Positions 5,188 through 6,263 of a DNA stretch of 6,263 nt are shown here, in pieces. Positions within the stretch are counted from its first letter, which is position 1. Every line of letters begins with the position of its first letter. The DNA is from DASYSA01 sp036003885 (lineage in GTDB: Bacteria; Acidobacteriota; Blastocatellia; UBA7656). The stretch covers positions 1 to 6,263 of the forward strand of contig DASYSA010000625.1 of the NCBI GenBank assembly GCA_036003885.1, given 5' to 3'. The notes beneath the pieces are model-generated. The model did not search any database. It had not been told where the DNA came from and was given only the letters and a program-made list of their open reading frames with translations. The translations under genes and the position numbers were made by a program.

Positions 5188-6263
5188 ATGATTGGATCAA
5201 GACATGAAGCCCAGGCTGGAGTTCGCGCAACCCTCCGGCGGATCTGGCGCGCCTTACTGCTGGCTTCAATTACCATCCCGTTCGTAGTCGGTGGACCGCG
5301 AACCGCAACTGTCAGCCGAGTCGACGAGCCGGGCGCCCGACAACTCGAACACCTCTCTCCGGCCGAGTTCTCAACCTTGATTCGAGATCTCTCCGAAGAG
5401 GGTGGATACTTCTTCTCTGATAATCTCATCTCCAACGAAACCCCCTACCTGACCGTTGTCGACAAACTCCGACAACTCGGCGCGTCCGGCGGCGCGTATC
5501 TAGGGGTTGGGCCGGAGCAGAACTTCACCTACATCGCAAAGGTGCGCCCTCGTGTCGCCTTCATTCTGGACATTCGCCGCCAGGCAATGATCCAGCACTT
5601 GATGTACAAGGCTCTCTTTCATATGTCGCCAACTCCGGCGGAGTTTCTCTCACGCTGGCTGTGCAGGCCACTCACCAAAGAAGCGCCGGCCGCAACCGCC
5701 TCGATCAACGACGTGCTGGCGTATTTCAACAAGATGCCGGCGGATGATCCGACATACACCAGGAATCTAGCCGCGATCAAAAAGGCGATACAGGAGGACT
5801 TTCAATTTCCTCTTTCGACGCGGGACCAGGAGAGTCTCGAGTACGTTTACAAGAGTTTTCGCGACGAGGGATTGGACACTGCATTTCGGCTCAACGGCTG
5901 GCCGGATGGCGAATTCCCGACGTTGAGGGAGGTCATCCTGCAGCCGGACCAAAACGGCAAGCCAGGAAACTTTCTCGCGAGCCGCGACGACTACGAGTTC
6001 GTTCGCGGCCTCCACTTGAAGAACCTCATCATCCCGGTTGTGGGTGATTTCGGTGGTAAAAAAGCGCTCGCCGGCATTGGCGACTATTTGCGTAAGAAGG
6101 GACTGACAGTGGCGGCGTTCTACGCTTCGAACGTCGAGCAGTACCTGTTCGAAGACGGCTCCTTCGGATCTTTCGCCGCCAACGTGAGAAAACTGCCGAT
6201 CAACGAGAAGAGCCTGTTCATCCGCTGGGTCTACCAGCGTTATTACCATCCGGCGCGGTTGGC
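5188..6263 (+). CDS. LIC_10091-like uncharacterised family protein (3' end missing)
   Basis: An open frame of 358 codons runs from ATG 5188 to the window edge without a stop. GAGGAG (5176-5181) lies six bases before the ATG. Residues 20-36 are hydrophobic after an Arg-rich n-region (R13, R17, R18, R21), so the protein is either exported or N-terminally membrane-anchored. The mature part begins with LSPAEFSTLIRDLSEEGGYF, then DNLISNE (78-84). GAYLGVGPEQNFTYIA (102-117) leads into VRPRVAFILDIRR, resembling the glycine-rich first strand-loop of a Rossmann or methyltransferase-like fold. A later block, IIPVVGDFGGKKAL (281-294) then AFYASNVEQYLF (310-321), is the part I recall from proteins named LIC_10091 family in databases. 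That name is from memory and denotes no known function. Known members are about this length or slightly longer, so little may be missing. Cofactor binding and catalysis are unproven. Confidence 0.82.
   Translation, partial: MIGSRHEAQAGVRATLRRIWRALLLASITIPFVVGGPRTATVSRVDEPGARQLEHLSPAEFSTLIRDLSEEGGYFFSDNLISNETPYLTVVDKLRQLGASGGAYLGVGPEQNFTYIAKVRPRVAFILDIRRQAMIQHLMYKALFHMSPTPAEFLSRWLCRPLTKEAPAATASINDVLAYFNKMPADDPTYTRNLAAIKKAIQEDFQFPLSTRDQESLEYVYKSFRDEGLDTAFRLNGWPDGEFPTLREVILQPDQNGKPGNFLASRDDYEFVRGLHLKNLIIPVVGDFGGKKALAGIGDYLRKKGLTVAAFYASNVEQYLFEDGSFGSFAANVRKLPINEKSLFIRWVYQRYYHPARL

Noticed and set aside
5767..6249. A 160-codon minus-strand frame at the right edge
   Set aside because: It is antisense to the LIC_10091-like gene, which has a good ribosome site, conserved blocks and an uninterrupted 358-codon frame.

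Overview
The window looks like chromosomal DNA from a soil-type Gram-negative bacterium, most likely an Acidobacteriota (Blastocatellia-like) genome. This is inference from three things: a moderately GC-rich composition, a large DUF5916 outer-membrane protein, and a secreted serine hydrolase with an N-terminal accessory domain lying among heptamer foldback repeats. No marker gene here fixes the taxonomy.

Layout from left to right. Positions 1-49 show no supportable gene. A heptamer foldback array (A, 50-118) lies just beyond the 3' end of a long minus-strand gene (156-2468), which encodes a secreted CBM9-like plus DUF5916 beta-barrel protein. A 384-bp divergent intergenic region (2469-2852) holds a second, larger array (B, 2611-2745), a candidate minus-strand promoter that borrows its -35 from array B, and a short direct repeat. 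A plus-strand gene (2865-4343) encodes an exported class C beta-lactamase/esterase-type serine hydrolase. Its stop codon runs directly into a third array (C, 4342-4433). Next come a small exported single-domain ASH (ASPM/SPD-2/Hydin-like) protein (4546-5022) and a gene cut by the right edge (5188 to end). That last gene resembles the uncharacterised LIC_10091-like family and has a good ribosome site and a plausible promoter.

All four genes appear to encode exported or membrane-anchored proteins, but their spacing (384, 202 and 165 bp, each gap with repeats or promoter-like signals) suggests separate transcription units rather than an operon. No shared pathway is evident.

I found no phage, transposase, CRISPR, tRNA or rRNA. 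The most unusual signal is the set of three foldback arrays. All are built from 7-base tandem units, but each uses a different unit (TTAGGAT, CAGGTGT, GAAATGC), and all lie between genes. The protein genes themselves look like ordinary members of known families.
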